Source: Malurus cyaneus samueli
Lineage: Eukaryota; Chordata; Aves; Passeriformes; Maluridae
Direction of reading: 5' to 3'
Assembly (NCBI GenBank): GCA_009741485.1
Contig: CM019216.1
Coordinates: 26,085,787-26,149,786 of the forward strand
DNA length: 64,000 nucleotides
The notes under the pieces are model-generated. The model searched no databases and was not told the DNA's origin. It saw only the letters and a program-made list of their open reading frames with translations. Both the position numbers and the translations under genes were made by a program. Shown here one piece after another: positions 1-11,040 of this stretch. Position 1 is the stretch's first letter; every line of letters starts with the position of its first letter.

Positions 1-1024
1 GATGCATAAATCCTGTTTTTTTCCTCAGTAATATGAGGGGAAATTTACATTTAAATGCATATAGGTGCAATTACAGCTATGAAAAAAAAAATAAAAAGGG
101 TTTTGGCTTAAATAATATTCCAATGAGGAGGAGTATTTGCATTTAACTGCTTCAGTTTTGCACATATTTGGGCAATTTTACAGGTATTGACAATTGCACA
201 AACCCAGAAATTTATATGCTTAAACAAACATAATGGAAGTTGTTGGGTTGGCTTTTAGGGGTTTGGTTTGTTAGGTTGTTTTTTTTTGCTCTAAAACTGA
301 ATTTATTTTTGCAGATATTGCAAAGCTATTTTTATTTACAGAATTTACAAGTGAAGGGCCAGAGGGCACTACTAGGTCTCTGTGCTCCTGAGCAGCCTCA
401 TCAGGGATGCACATCCCCAAGTCGCATCGCAGATGTGAGTGTGCTAACTTGCTCTGTACTGAGCTATTCTTATGTATTGAATGGCCTTTTGGGATGGTTA
501 TTTACCACTCCTGACCGATTTCCTCACCTTTCTGGGATTGTGGAAGACCAAATCCATGCCATAGAGCCAGGGGGATTGACCTTGGGTGGGTTTCCCTAGA
601 CTGTGCTGGGGGAGCTCACTTGGCTCCAGGCTTGTGTGTCCTTGTGGAGCAGCCTCATTCCAGCATCTACCTGGTCTTGTATAAGTTCTGATTCCATCAG
701 ACAAAACGGAAGGATTTCTGGATTATAAACTAATCACGAGTCTCACACACACGTACATAAAGAAAAGAAGTTCAATAGTAATGCCCCACTGATTTGTTAA
801 TTAGTCACTTATGAGTAAATAAAACAGATTGAAGCATCTTTCCAATCAGGTCACCCATAGTATTAATTTTAAGATAATTATTGAGTCAAAAAATGGCCTT
901 TATTCTTATTCAAATTTCCAAACAGTAAATGTTATTCCTGATATAATGATGATATAAGCCGCAGTAAAAATAATACGGTGGTATCACTAAGCAACAGTAA
1001 GTTCAGTCAATTATTCATGGCTAC
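1..1024. other. Gene-free AT-rich flank
   Basis: No gene or recognisable repeat is visible. The stretch is AT-rich apart from about 340-720, which is richer in GC and could be an old, unclassified repeat. Open frames here (119 aa forward, 68 aa reverse) have no recognisable domain and overlap on opposite strands, so I do not call them genes. Confidence 0.6.
1020..1024. repeat. Target-site duplication, left copy
   Basis: GCTAC directly precedes the LTR's TG start and is repeated at 2,528-2,532 directly after its CA end. This fixes both ends of the LTR. Confidence 0.8.
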
Positions 1025-1338
1025 TGTCGTGGTTTAGAATGCTGGCCAAAAGCCAGGTACCCACAACACCTGCTCATTCGCTCTCCCCCACCACCACATT
1101 GGGTAGAGTAGAGCGAAGGGGGAAAAAAAAACTAACAAAAAGGTTCATGAGTTGAGGTAAGGAGCGGGGAGGAAACACTTGATGGACAAAACAGGCACTA
1201 CTTAAATTATCAAGTGAATTAATTACTAACAAAGTCAGAGGAGGAGAATGAGAAATAAATTACAACCCTCAAAAACACCGATCTTCTCCCCACTCCCTCC
1301 CCCCTTCCCACTGACTGCAAAGAAGCAGGAACAGAACA

Positions 1339-1404
1339 GGGTGTGGGCTTGGTCAGTTCAGGGTGTGGGGTTGGTCAGTTCAGGGTATGGGGTTGGTCAG
1401 TTCA
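1339..1404 (+). repeat. Three 22-bp tandem units in the LTR
   Basis: Units at 1,339-1,360, 1,361-1,382 and 1,383-1,404 all follow GGGTGTGGGGTTGGTCAGTT plus CA with only one or two changes. They are almost identical, so this duplication looks recent compared with the rest of the LTR. Confidence 0.9.
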
Positions 1405-1775
1405 TCACCGGATTGATCTGTGGCTGCTGAGGGAGAGGAGTCCTTCCTTGTCGTTTGCCGTGGGGTTCCCCCCACGGGAGACAGTTCTCGGTGAACCTTC
1501 TCGGGGTGGTTCCACTCTCACGAGCAGCAGGCCACACACATCTGCTGCATCGTGAGTCCCCCATGGGCAGACAGTCGTGCCCAAACTGCTGCACTGTGGA
1601 TCCTCGTCCCCTGGGTGCAGGCCCAAGGCAGGCTGTTCCATCTGGGAGCAAGGCTCTCTTCTTCATGGCTCTCCTGCTGGACACAGCCCCTTCCCGCGCC
1701 ACCTGCCGGCGTGGGGACCTCCCTCTCCCACGGGCTGCAGGTGGATCTCTGCACCTCTGTGGCCCCATGGCTGCA

Positions 1776-2200
1776 GGGGGACAGCCTGCCCACCATGACA
1801 CCTGCAGGGACAGCCTGCTCCACATGGTCACCATGGGCTGCATGGGACAGCCTGCTCCACCACTGGTCACATGGCTGCAGGGGACAGCCTGCTCACCATG
1901 TCACCACGGGCTGCAGGGGGACAGCCTGCTCCACCATGCACCAGTCACCTGCAGGGGACAGCCTGCTCCACCATGGTAACCATGGGCTGCAGGGGGACAG
2001 CCTGCTCCACCATGACACCATGGGCTCAGGGGACAGCCTGCTCCACCATGGTCACCTGCCAGGGGACAGCCTGCTCCACCATGGTCACCTGCAGGGACAG
2101 CCTGCCCACCATGGTCACCTGCCAGGGACAGCCTGCTCCACCATGACACCATGGGCTGCAGGGGGACAGCCTGCTCCACCATGGTCGTCACCACGGCCTG
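1776..2200 (+). repeat. Minisatellite inside the LTR, 12 units
   Basis: GACAGCCTG occurs 12 times, each followed by a CTCCACCATGG-like block and then a variable spacer such as TCACCTGCAG or ATGGGCTGCAGG. Units are about 30-39 bp and alternate between two or three subtypes. Related LTRs carry a few such units as part of their normal middle, so this is an expanded copy. The array lacks stop codons in several frames and so produces the long spurious open frames at 1,455-1,979, 1,552-2,328 and 1,901-2,302. Confidence 0.9.
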
Positions 2201-2527
2201 CAAAGGAATCTCAGCTCCACGCCTGGAGCAGCTCCTCCCCCTCCTGCACTGACCTTGGTCTCTGCATTCCCTCACATATTTCTCAGCCTCCTCCACCGGC
2301 AAAACTGCTGTGTGCTCCTTTGTTTTGATTTCTTCTTAAATATGTTTACACAGAGGTGTAACCACCATCTCCAATTGGCCCAGGTTTGGTCAGTGGCATG
2401 TCCATCATCCTCAGAGCCAACAGCAATTGGCTCTGCTGGACATGGTGGAAGCCTGCAGAAGCTTCTCACAGGAGCCATCTTTTTGGCCCCTCCACTTCCA
2501 AAAACTGGGCCAAGCAAAACCAACACA

Positions 2528-2532
2528 GCTAC
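2528..2532. repeat. Target-site duplication, right copy
   Basis: GCTAC directly follows the LTR's terminal ACA and matches 1,020-1,024. Confidence 0.8.
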
Positions 2533-2554
2533 AAAGCATATTCTGACAGATTGA

Positions 2555-3341
2555 CCTAAACAGTAGCAAAAGAATTTTAATGTAGACAATTGCAAGTACA
2601 GTACAATGATCTACCTCACAGTCCTTTCAGTCTTACCAAGTTAACCTAGTTAAAGGTCTTTTGAGACATACATCCAGTACGGAAACTGAGCTGCTAGCAA
2701 TCTGCAGCTCAGCAAAATCCTAAGTGGAAATTGTACCTTTGGTTTCTGTTTTCTTCTGGGTTTTGGGTTTTCAAGTATGCTGAATCTTGAGATAAAGATC
2801 TCAGCAGAGATCCTGTGTCACATGGGTTATTTTGTTCTTTCTTTACATTAGCTTTTTTGTAACACTACTTTCTTTGAGTGGAAATAAGGTTGTATGTTCA
2901 GATCCTGAATGTGAGAGAATATGTGAGGATATGGGGATATAAAACAAGCAAGCAGCATATCATGTGCAGAGGGCTAGCAAGAAAGTTGTGATGTGGGGAG
3001 AGATATTTGTATATGCTTGTTATGAGGAGCTGAAACATAGAGATGTGCATGTGCTTATCCATCATGGACATGCAGAGGCAAAAGTGAAACTTGCTTAGTC
3101 AAAGGCTAGGGTTTATAAAAGAGTCAAAAGGATGAGGAATTTATTATGAAACTTTTGAATCACAGAATCACAGAAAGGAGGGATAAGGAAAGATCTCTGG
3201 AAATTATCTAGTTCAAAATTCAGTACATAGCAAGGTCAACTAGGTTAACTTGCATAAGACTGAAAGGACTGTGAGGTAGATCATTGTACGGTACTTGCAT
3301 TACAGTAATGTTTTGTGGGGACTTTTTCGCTACAGTTTAAT
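2555..3341. repeat. Inverted repeat around about 580 bp
   Basis: The cores at 2,591-2,651 and 3,239-3,299 are reverse complements over about 61 bp, with one small indel region and one clear substitution. Weaker similarity continues outwards to about 2,555 and 3,341. The interior holds unrecognised sequence plus a short CR1-like tail near 3,158-3,240. It begins only about 25 bp after the LTR's target-site duplication. It could be a non-autonomous element with terminal inverted repeats or a local inverted duplication; I cannot assign a family. Confidence 0.75.
3158..3240 (-). mobile_element. CR1 3' tail fragment
   Basis: GAATCACAGAATCACAGAAA followed by a GATCTCTGGAAATTATCTAGTTC-like stretch is the reverse complement of a CR1 3' end. 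The fragment is short and stops where the right arm of the small inverted repeat begins. Confidence 0.6.
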
Positions 3342-3394
3342 GTAATTGTGAATTATATAAATAATCTCTCCATGTGTATATATCTCTATCCGTC

Positions 3395-3600
3395 TCTACA
3401 TGGATGGCACTGAAACAAGCTCCTCAGGGAAGTGGTCACAGCACCAACAGTGTTGACAGAGTTCAAGAAGCATTTGAACAACACACTCAGGTACCTGGTG
3501 TGATTCCTGGGACTGTCCTGTGCAGGCCAGGAGTTAGACTTCAATGATTCTAATGGATCTCTTCCAACTCAACATATTCTCTGATCTGATGAAAATCTTA
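3395..3600 (+). mobile_element. CR1 LINE 3' fragment
   Basis: It matches, from memory, the CR1 3' end: CTCAGGGAAGTGGTCACAGC, GAGTTCAAGAAGCATTTGAA, GTCCTGTGCAGGCCAGGAGT, then CTTCCAACTCAACATATTCT. It is a typical 5'-truncated CR1 copy of about 200 bp. Confidence 0.85.
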
Positions 3601-6600
3601 CATCTAGAGATAGCACACTGGTTTATGGGATCATGCTCACCCAGCCAAAAATTCCACTCAATCCATCACTTTAGAAATCCCAGTTAAAATGAAAGTATAC
3701 AGAAAATTTAATCCATTAATAGAATATATGGTTAGAAGATAGTTTGCAAATAATTGATTCAGTCTCTGAGGATAGAACTGATTTTGCTTAACTTCTGTCT
3801 TCTGTGTTAAATGTCAGTGTTCTCATTGCAAAGAAGAGAAGCAGTACTTTCAAATGCATAAGTGATCTGACTTTAAACATTTGGTCTTGCATGGAAAGAC
3901 TAGCATGTAAAAGCACAAACTTTTTCCCTCCTGCATGTGAAAAGTCTAGCCAACCAAGTGAAATGTAGCTGTGTATCTCGTAGACTTGAATCTGTTCAGG
4001 TAATAATTAAAATTCCAAAGTGATGCAAAAGTGAAGTTAGACTAAAAATATTTCGTAAGTACTGTTTGCTTATTGCTGTGCCCTCTGCTCATTCTTAAAG
4101 ACTGTAGCAGTCACTAATTTCCAGAAGAGATGCTTATACCATTGCAGTACTACCCAATACTGAATTGCTCTATGGAATTACATGAGATACTGCAGATGAA
4201 AGATAAATTTTCACATTGAGTTTTCATATGAATGAGTTTTGAGGTACTAATGTAAGTGACTGATTCATGAGACTGTGGCTGCATTCCAGGTGACCTCCCA
4301 GATTCAGTAGTATGGAATGCCTTAAGGATGAAATTTTGACACTCCAGTAAAAAGAATTTCTGACAGGAAAATGTCATTAGTAATTTGTACACTCTGGGAG
4401 AATAAAACATGCTTCTATCTGGAATAATTCGTGTTTCATTATGAATGAAAGCAGCAAAAACACTTAAGCATCCGAATAATTACTCATATTGTCAAACCTG
4501 AAAATGTAGGAGAACCAAAATAGTGGTTAGACATCTTAGGCTTCTATATTTGTTTGATTTTAAATATGCCTTATATAGCTCATCTTGACTTCACAAAATT
4601 TAAATAAGCAGCTGTTAAGAATGGTTTTGTACATCCTATACACAAAGGATTGTGATTTATTCTTCATGTAGCCATATTTCAAATTGTTGGAGTTGCACTG
4701 ATCTGATGTTTCAGGATTGTTCATTTTCATAAGTCTGTCATTAGCATATAATATGATTTTAACAACTTCCTCAGTTTAATTTTAAATTTGAATATTCATT
4801 GAATGTATTATAAATTCTAATCAGAATTATGACTATTGATATACTTGTTCACGTCCCCACACGGCAGTTTTCAGAGTTTCCTTTCATACCATTTGTGGGA
4901 CTGAATGTCCCTTCATTTCTTGCTCTGGCTGTACATCTTCTATCATTAAACATCTGACACTCTCCATTTGCAGCACAGAGGAAGAAGGTGCCAGATTTAG
5001 CACTGTGAATTCCATGTGTTTTCAAAGACAGGTTCTAAGATATGTGTTCATCATCTTTCAGATGCTGGAGTCATAGACCATACATTTATGTCACATGAAA
5101 AAGTAATTATTTGAAACATCCACCATGCTAAGGGTGAAGGTTTCAAATACAGATAGCAGGCAAAGTAGGCAACTGTTTTAATCTCAGTATACCTGGTGGC
5201 TACACCAAAAGACCATTTGGATCCTTTGAGTCCTTGAAGTACTTTTTCCTGACAGTACTTCGTTGGTTAACACCACAGGAACTCTTAACTGTCCCAGTGC
5301 TGCCCAAACAGAAACCCCTCAAACTTGAGAGGAGATAAAGCTCCTGCAGTGAGAGATTGGGAAAGGCAGTGTGGATTATTCCTCACTCATGAAAAGGCAA
5401 GCAGTTGTGGGATTGTCTTCACTCACGGTCCTGGGTGTACTTGGTAAACAATGCGGAAGGATGAGGGGATCTGGGGTCTGCTTTCTAAAGACTTTTCCTC
5501 CTTGGGAAGAAATAACCAATGATGTGAGTTGCATGTTGTAGGAAGTCATGTAGCAGAAACTGCCTGAATTGAAGAAGAGTGAGCTTCACAAGGAAGTGGG
5601 TGAGTGCAGTGATGACCCAAATCAAGCTGGTGTTGGCATTCAGCACTCAAATATATTGCTTCTGCTGTCCTGGGCAACCACTGCGATAATAAGTCTCAGA
5701 TCATAGTCTGTTCTGGACATGTTGTGGAGTGACAGAGACCCATAGAGTGGACAAATTAGCCCTCTCTGTTAAGGCACAAGGTAGTCAATCAGAATCTATA
5801 AATCATAAAGATGGTTTAAGGTTGTATTATCATTTATAAATGGTGATAAAAGGGGATTTCAGGAATACACTATTGGATAGTCAGAAGATATGTGAAGGTA
5901 TCAAGTTATGTGGGACCTGAGCATTATGCAAATGGTATGGAATAAGGGCCAGAGATTGCACTGGATTTGGCTGGGAAGTTAACATTCCTCACACCAGCCC
6001 ATGTATACTTTGCATTTACTTGCAGTTGGAAGAGGGATGATAATATTTTGGCTGTTGCTGAGCAATACTCCTACAGTATCAAGGCTATCTTTGCCAAACT
6101 CCCACACAACAGCCTCTAGGCTGGGGGCAGGTGAGAGTTTGGGAGGAGACACAGCTGGGACAGATGACACAAACTGCCCAAAGGGATGTCTCATTTTATA
6201 TGGCTTCGTGCTCAGCAATAAAAGCTGAGGAGAAAGAGTAGGAAGGTGAGCAGCATTTGCTGTTAAGGTGACACTCTCCAAAGCAGCTGCTACATGTACT
6301 GAGACTCTACTTGCCAGGAAGTCACTGGACATCACCTGTTGATGGGCAGAAAAAGTCATGTTTTGTTTTGCTTCTGTTCACAACCTTTGCTTTCTTTGCT
6401 TAAACTGACTTTATCTCAGCCCCCAAGTTTTTCATCTTATCTTCTCCCACTGCCTACTGAGGTGGCAGAGTGAGAAAGCAGACAGACAAGGTTTACCCAC
6501 CACATTTACTTAAAAACAGGTCCAGTACTTTGGAGTCAAAATATATACCAGTGACAAGCTTTCATGCCTTTTGCATAGCTGGAAAATCTGCACCATTAAC

Positions 6601-7893
6601 AAGAAAAACAAAATTAAACTGTACATATACACAGAATGAAACTCAGATAAGATGGCATTTTTAATGATAAAATCCAGTTTGAATTTATCTGTAATATAAG
6701 AGTCAAAGATATTTTAGGTGGTGAAGGAATACTTAGATATGCAGTGGCCAGCAGAAAAGAGGATGAGTAAGATCAAAATAATCTTTGCAATGACTGAAGG
6801 TCATTAAAGGAATAGATTTTCATTGACTTCCAGGGGATGAAAAATTATGAGCTGTTATTTTTCTTGAGTGTCCCCCAAATAACTTGGGTTTTTTTGTTTT
6901 TTTTTTGGGAAATCACTGGTTCTGAATACTTTCGTACATTCACAAAATAGATTGATATTTAATCTTTGAGGAAAATGCATCTGTTAACATTTTCTGCAAA
7001 GCATTAGTTAGAAGTATTTCCCAATTAAAGTCAGAAGTTTTCAAAGAATGTAATGGAGTCACCATAGATATTTTCCAGAGAGTAGAAATGTCAGCAGGTG
7101 GAAAATGTTTGTTTTGTAATTAACAGTATGTAGCTACTGTTAAGGAATGTGATTTTTTTTTTTCTATTTATTTATTTATTTTTTAAAGCTGACAATTGTA
7201 CTTCTGTGTTTACATTTAAATTTTCTACTGGGGAAAAAAAAAATTGAAGACCAAAAAAGAACAGTTAGATAAATTAGGACTTTTTTCTCATCCAATATAT
7301 GTACTTCTCCTTTCTTCAGGCGCGTTGATACTGTATGCCTGAGATGTCCTTTTTTTATATCATGACCCATCCTACGTGGTTTCTTGCTCCCATCCCTCTC
7401 CATTATTTTTTTCTCCACACTAGTACTGGCTTCATTGTTACCAGTCTGTTCCCAAAAATGAAAATAAGCTTATTTTAGTAGAGTGTGAAAAAAATATCCA
7501 AAGATAGAAAATCACAATTCCCAAACACTGATAGGCATCATAAGAAGATGGAATTTAAAGAATAATTTCTCCCTCAGTAGCTCCAGACAGCTAAGGAATA
7601 CTGAAACACATTTATGTATCTTCACTAGAATCAGGTATGGTTACATTTTTTGAGATTCAGATCAGTCTTTATTATCACACATTTTTTTAAAGTTTTGAAT
7701 GACATTCATGAACATGAGGATGTTTTAATTTCTTTTCTTTTTAGGCAGCATATTATTCAATAGCAGTTTTAATTTGATATATCAACAGTAATATTTGTTT
7801 AAGATATTAACAAGATTTACTAAAATTTAAGATTTAAACCTTCCAGGAACATTTATTTATATTTAAGTAAAATTCTATTATTATTTCATTGAA
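3601..7893. other. Gene-free single-copy DNA; 6,285 onward is duplicated
   Basis: AT-rich, no gene or clear repeat seen. Short open frames (60-126 aa) have no recognisable domain. The part from about 6,285 is the clean original of the noisy inverted copy at 21,160-23,835. Confidence 0.6.
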
Positions 7894-8030
7894 TCGCAGA
7901 ACCGCAGAATCACAGAATAATAGAATATACTGAGTTGGAAAGGACCCACAAAGATCATTGAGTCCTGCACAGGACCATCCCAAGAGTCATGGCATTTGTC
8001 TGAGAGCATTGTCCAAATGCTTCTTGAAGT
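7894..8030 (-). mobile_element. CR1 LINE 3' fragment, reverse
   Basis: CGCAGAATCACAGAATAATA, then GAGTTGGAAAGGACCCACAA and a TCCTGCACAGGACC block, read in reverse as a CR1 3' end. It ends near GTCCAAATGCTTCTTGAAGT. The inverted copy lies near 21,430-21,560. Confidence 0.85.
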
Positions 8031-8152
8031 GCTTGTGCCTGTGCTTGTGCTTCATCTTCCTTCCTCCAGTGCCTGTGTCCCTCTACTCCAAATCCTTTTC
8101 AAGGCTTCCACATTTCTACCAGACCTGTGTTTCTCTACACTTTGTCACAGCA

Positions 8153-8325
8153 GTAGAATCATAAATCATGGGATCACAAAATGGCCTGGATTCAAAGAGA
8201 CCTTAAAGATCAGGTCTAATGATCTTTAGATCATTTAGGCTAACCCTGCCCCTGGCATGGGCAGAAACACCTTTCAGTTGTCCACGTTGCTCAATGCTCC
8301 AACCAGCCTAGCCTTGAAAATTTCC
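8153..8325 (-). mobile_element. CR1 LINE fragment cut off at 8,325
   Basis: A second reverse-oriented CR1 3' end: AAATGGCCTGGATTCAAAGA, CCTTAAAGATCAGG, CCCCTGGCATGGGCAGAAAC, then CAACCAGCCTAGCC. The element stops abruptly after AAAATTTCCA at 8,325. In the inverted copy at 20,530-21,300 the same element continues for several hundred more bases, so this copy is broken in the middle of the element, not at a normal CR1 end. Confidence 0.85.
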
Positions 8326-9315
8326 ATTATATAATAGATACTTGTATCATGTAGCGAGCGGAATCAGGCACCCATCCACGAGTGAGGATACCGCATAGAG
8401 ACGGGCAGAGAGCGCGGTGGACGCAAGAGAGACTAATGTCATGTACGAGACACAGCCTGCGACAATGAAGCACATAGGACAGCGAGGGACAGCCTGAGTA
8501 CATCGGCTCAGCAGAGCATGAGATAATAGCAAGTCTGCACCTGGGGACGCACCCGACATGGGGAGAACGAAAGGGTGGGGACCACACTTGAGTGGGAACA
8601 CCTGGGTGTCCACGAGCTCTCGGAGGCAAGACACACGCTATGGCAACAGTGCTTTATGGCAACCACGGACCTTCTAGGCACAACACATCAGGGGTGTCGA
8701 ACATAGCTGGAGGGACAGAAGGTCGCCATGAGTTAAATCTATCGAGCAATAGCAAGCACCAGCCTGCTGCGAGTCTAGCACAGGGAACTACGGCGAGGGG
8801 AGTGGGAACATTGACAGCTGACCATTGAGCCCCAGCCCAGTGTGGTAACCAATTGGACCACCCTCGCAAAGCTGCGAGACACTCTCTTGCGGACACAATC
8901 CAATGAGGCAACATGCGAATCATGAGCACACCAGATATAGGAGACGGGAGCTGCCTGCCCCGCTCCCCTCCTTGAGCTGGCCACATGGGTGAGCCCACGC
9001 CCTGGGGCCACACGCTTTCTTGCGAGCGACCTCTCTGAGTGGACTATGGGGCACCCACCTACAAGAGAACCAGAGCATATATGGCGGACCCGCCTTTTCG
9101 AAGGCAAGGCCGCCACGTACAGCACTTCTGCAAACCTGGGTGAGGTGGATTGGAGACAGGAGTGCCAGGCCGAGCGTACTTCAACCTGACAATGGTGAAA
9201 CGGCTGGGGCCACAGATCTGGTGGGACAGCCTGGAAAAAGAGAAGGCTCATGAGCAGACATGGCCAGCTTTACTAGCCTAGAAGCCCAGTGCAGCTTATA
9301 ACTGCAGAATCCCGC
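8326..9315. other. Noise-like sequence between two CR1 break points
   Basis: No clean similarity to anything else in the window, but distorted CR1 pieces show through. For example, GACAGCCTGGAAAAAGAGAAGG near 9,222 resembles the CR1 stretch near 20,956. Base composition is shifted to GC compared with the flanks. This is how uncorrected long-read sequence of a CR1 would look. The short open frames on both strands are not credible genes. Confidence 0.6.
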
Positions 9316-9456
9316 TAAAGAAAGGAGAGAGAGAACAGAGGAAAATAACTTCAAACTGAAAGAGAGGGTTAGGTTAAATAGTAGGAAGAAATTCTTTACT
9401 GTGAGGTGGTAAACACTGGAATCGGTTTCCAGAGAAGCTGTGGATGTCCCAACACT
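9316..9456 (+). mobile_element. CR1 LINE segment ending at the gap
   Basis: Nearly identical, in the same orientation, to 21,022-21,160 (AACTTCAAACTGAAAGAGAG, AAATAGTAGGAAGAAATTCT, GAGAAGCTGTGGATGTCCCA). It ends at CCCAACACT, right against the N gap. That is the same position in the element at which the clean left flank breaks at 8,325. Confidence 0.9.
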
Positions 9457-9481
9457 NNNNNNNNNNNNNNNNNNNNNNNNN
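9457..9481. other. Assembly gap, 25 N
   Basis: Twenty-five unresolved bases. A short round length suggests a placeholder and not a measured gap size. Confidence 0.98.
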
Positions 9482-9569
9482 AAAAAAAAAAAAAAAAGGG
9501 GGGGAGGAAAAAAAGGAAGAAAAAAAAATTAACAAAAAAAAAAAAAAAAAAACCCTTTTTTTTTTTTTT
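9482..9569. repeat. Homopolymer filler after the gap
   Basis: Long runs of A, then G, A, C and T without ordinary sequence between them. It has no partner at the other end of the large inverted repeat, so it belongs to the junction and probably reflects poor assembly at the gap edge. Confidence 0.75.
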
Positions 9570-10779
9570 GGTAGAAACGGGAATTTTATTTTTTTTAATT
9601 TTATACCCACTATTAAATTTAAAAGGTATTAGTTTGTAATATTTTGAGATTTAATTTCTGGACTCAAATGATGCAGTCAGACAGCTATGTATAGGACGGT
9701 AAAAGTGAAGCAGTAAATTAAAGTGAAAATTCTACTCTCCCCAAAGGTAAATGATGCTGAAATTTACTTTGCAATGTATATTTGAACACCAAAGGAAGTT
9801 ATTGACTTGGCTGGTCACTTTCCATTGAGCTGATGCTACTGTAAATGCATCGATTCCAGGAAAGCTAATTCTGATAAGCATAATTTTCCAAAAGATAGTA
9901 AAACAGCAATTTTACCAAGTCAATGAACTAATGGTGTGAGAATGCTCTTTATAATCTGATTCTTATTCTACAGTTTCATCCTTTCTCTCAGCTCTTTCAT
10001 TCATTCCTTCTTTCTGTGTTTTATTTTTTGGAGAACCAGTTTTAATTTGCTTTGTTCTTATGTCAACTTTATTATGACTCTCTAATGCAAAAGAACTGGG
10101 ATAATCTTTTCTATCCTGCAGTCCTGACTTTGACCTTTCAAGCTGGAAGACAGAAGTTAACAAAGGTTGACTTCAATTTAGAAGTCTTCCATGTAATCTT
10201 TAGAGACAGTGATATCAGTGTTATACTCTTGTTAGGTGCAGTGGCTGCTCAGAGGAGTGAACTGTTTAAACGTATAAACCATTGTTCACAAATGCTCAGT
10301 GATTTTCCATCTGGGTTTTCTGTATGTACATTAGAGAAGATATACTATAATATCAATAGTTTTTATTTCTGTTTGGTTGATTTTCAATTACTTTGAATTT
10401 TTATTTTGCCTTGCTTTTCCAGTCCCACTGAATGCTGGTTTCCCAGCCTAGAAGAATGATTTCTATACCAAACTTCAATTTGCTCTAGAACTGGCAAATT
10501 TAGGTTAAAAACTAACATGTAATTAACGTTTTCATGTATGGTATTTAATCTTTGTACACAATTAATAACTTATTGTCCTTCTAAAGATTTTATTTTTACT
10601 AGAGTGGCCTTTCTTTTTGCCGAGAGAGTAGTTGGATGATATTCCTCATTTTTTTCTGGTGAGGAAGGAGTGAATTCTGTTATCTACCACAAATACCCAG
10701 AAAACTTATTTAAACAGTCTTTTATTCTCTCCGTTTTGAGGGCTCTTCAGACAGAACATAATTTTCTCCATCCTTGTTG

Positions 10780-11040
10780 GTTTTCCTCTGTGAAAGCTGC
10801 CTAGCTGTGTGCAGCCAGGGCTCAGTGGGTGCCAGCAGCAGACTGGGGCAGGGGTCCAGGAGCAGAGGGGGCTTGTCAGGGCTCCATCAGGGCAAGGCTT
10901 AACTCCAAACTCCATCCCACTGCTCCAGCCAGGCATGGGGCAGCCAGGAGCAGCAGGGCAGACCCAGCCCTTGGGAATCAGGAGCATCCTTGGAGGTGGG
11001 GATAGACTGGGATGTTGGCTCATGGGTTGTGGTAGGTAGG
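10780..11040. other. GC-rich block, unclassified
   Basis: A sharply bounded GC-rich island (GTGCCAGCAGCAGACTGGGG and similar) within AT-rich DNA, mirrored at 34,975-35,225 in the right arm. It carries open frames of about 76 and 105 aa on opposite strands without recognisable domains. It may be an old repeat fragment. Confidence 0.45.

Larger units (their letters stand above)
1025..2527 (+). mobile_element. Solo endogenous retrovirus LTR, expanded
   Basis: The element starts TGTCGTGG and ends CCAACACA, giving the TG...CA ends of an LTR. It is flanked by a perfect 5-bp direct repeat, GCTAC, at 1,020-1,024 and 2,528-2,532. A 5-bp duplication is usual for ERVL-like (class III) insertions; ERVK usually makes 6 bp. 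From memory the order of blocks matches a widespread passerine LTR: a GTGGTTTA start, a GC-rich middle built from GGGACAGCCTGCTCCACC-type units, an AATATGTTTACACAGAGG-like block, and a tail with GGAAGCCTGCAGAAGCTTCTC. No internal gag-pol-env sequence follows, so this is a solo LTR left by LTR-LTR recombination. At about 1.5 kb it is long, because the internal minisatellite is expanded. Family assignment is from memory, not a database search. Confidence 0.85.

Noticed and set aside
1776..2200. CRISPR-like array
   Set aside because: Units are directly adjacent minisatellite repeats without unique spacers, in a vertebrate LTR.
1552..2328. 258-aa open frame, longest in the window, as a repetitive protein gene
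   Set aside because: It lies wholly inside the LTR and follows the minisatellite; several frames and both strands stay open there for the same reason.
10052..10396. 114-aa open frame present identically in both large arms (also 35,603-35,947) as a conserved gene
   Set aside because: Identity follows from the arms being near-identical DNA. The protein shows no recognisable domain, and flanking frames are equally well conserved.
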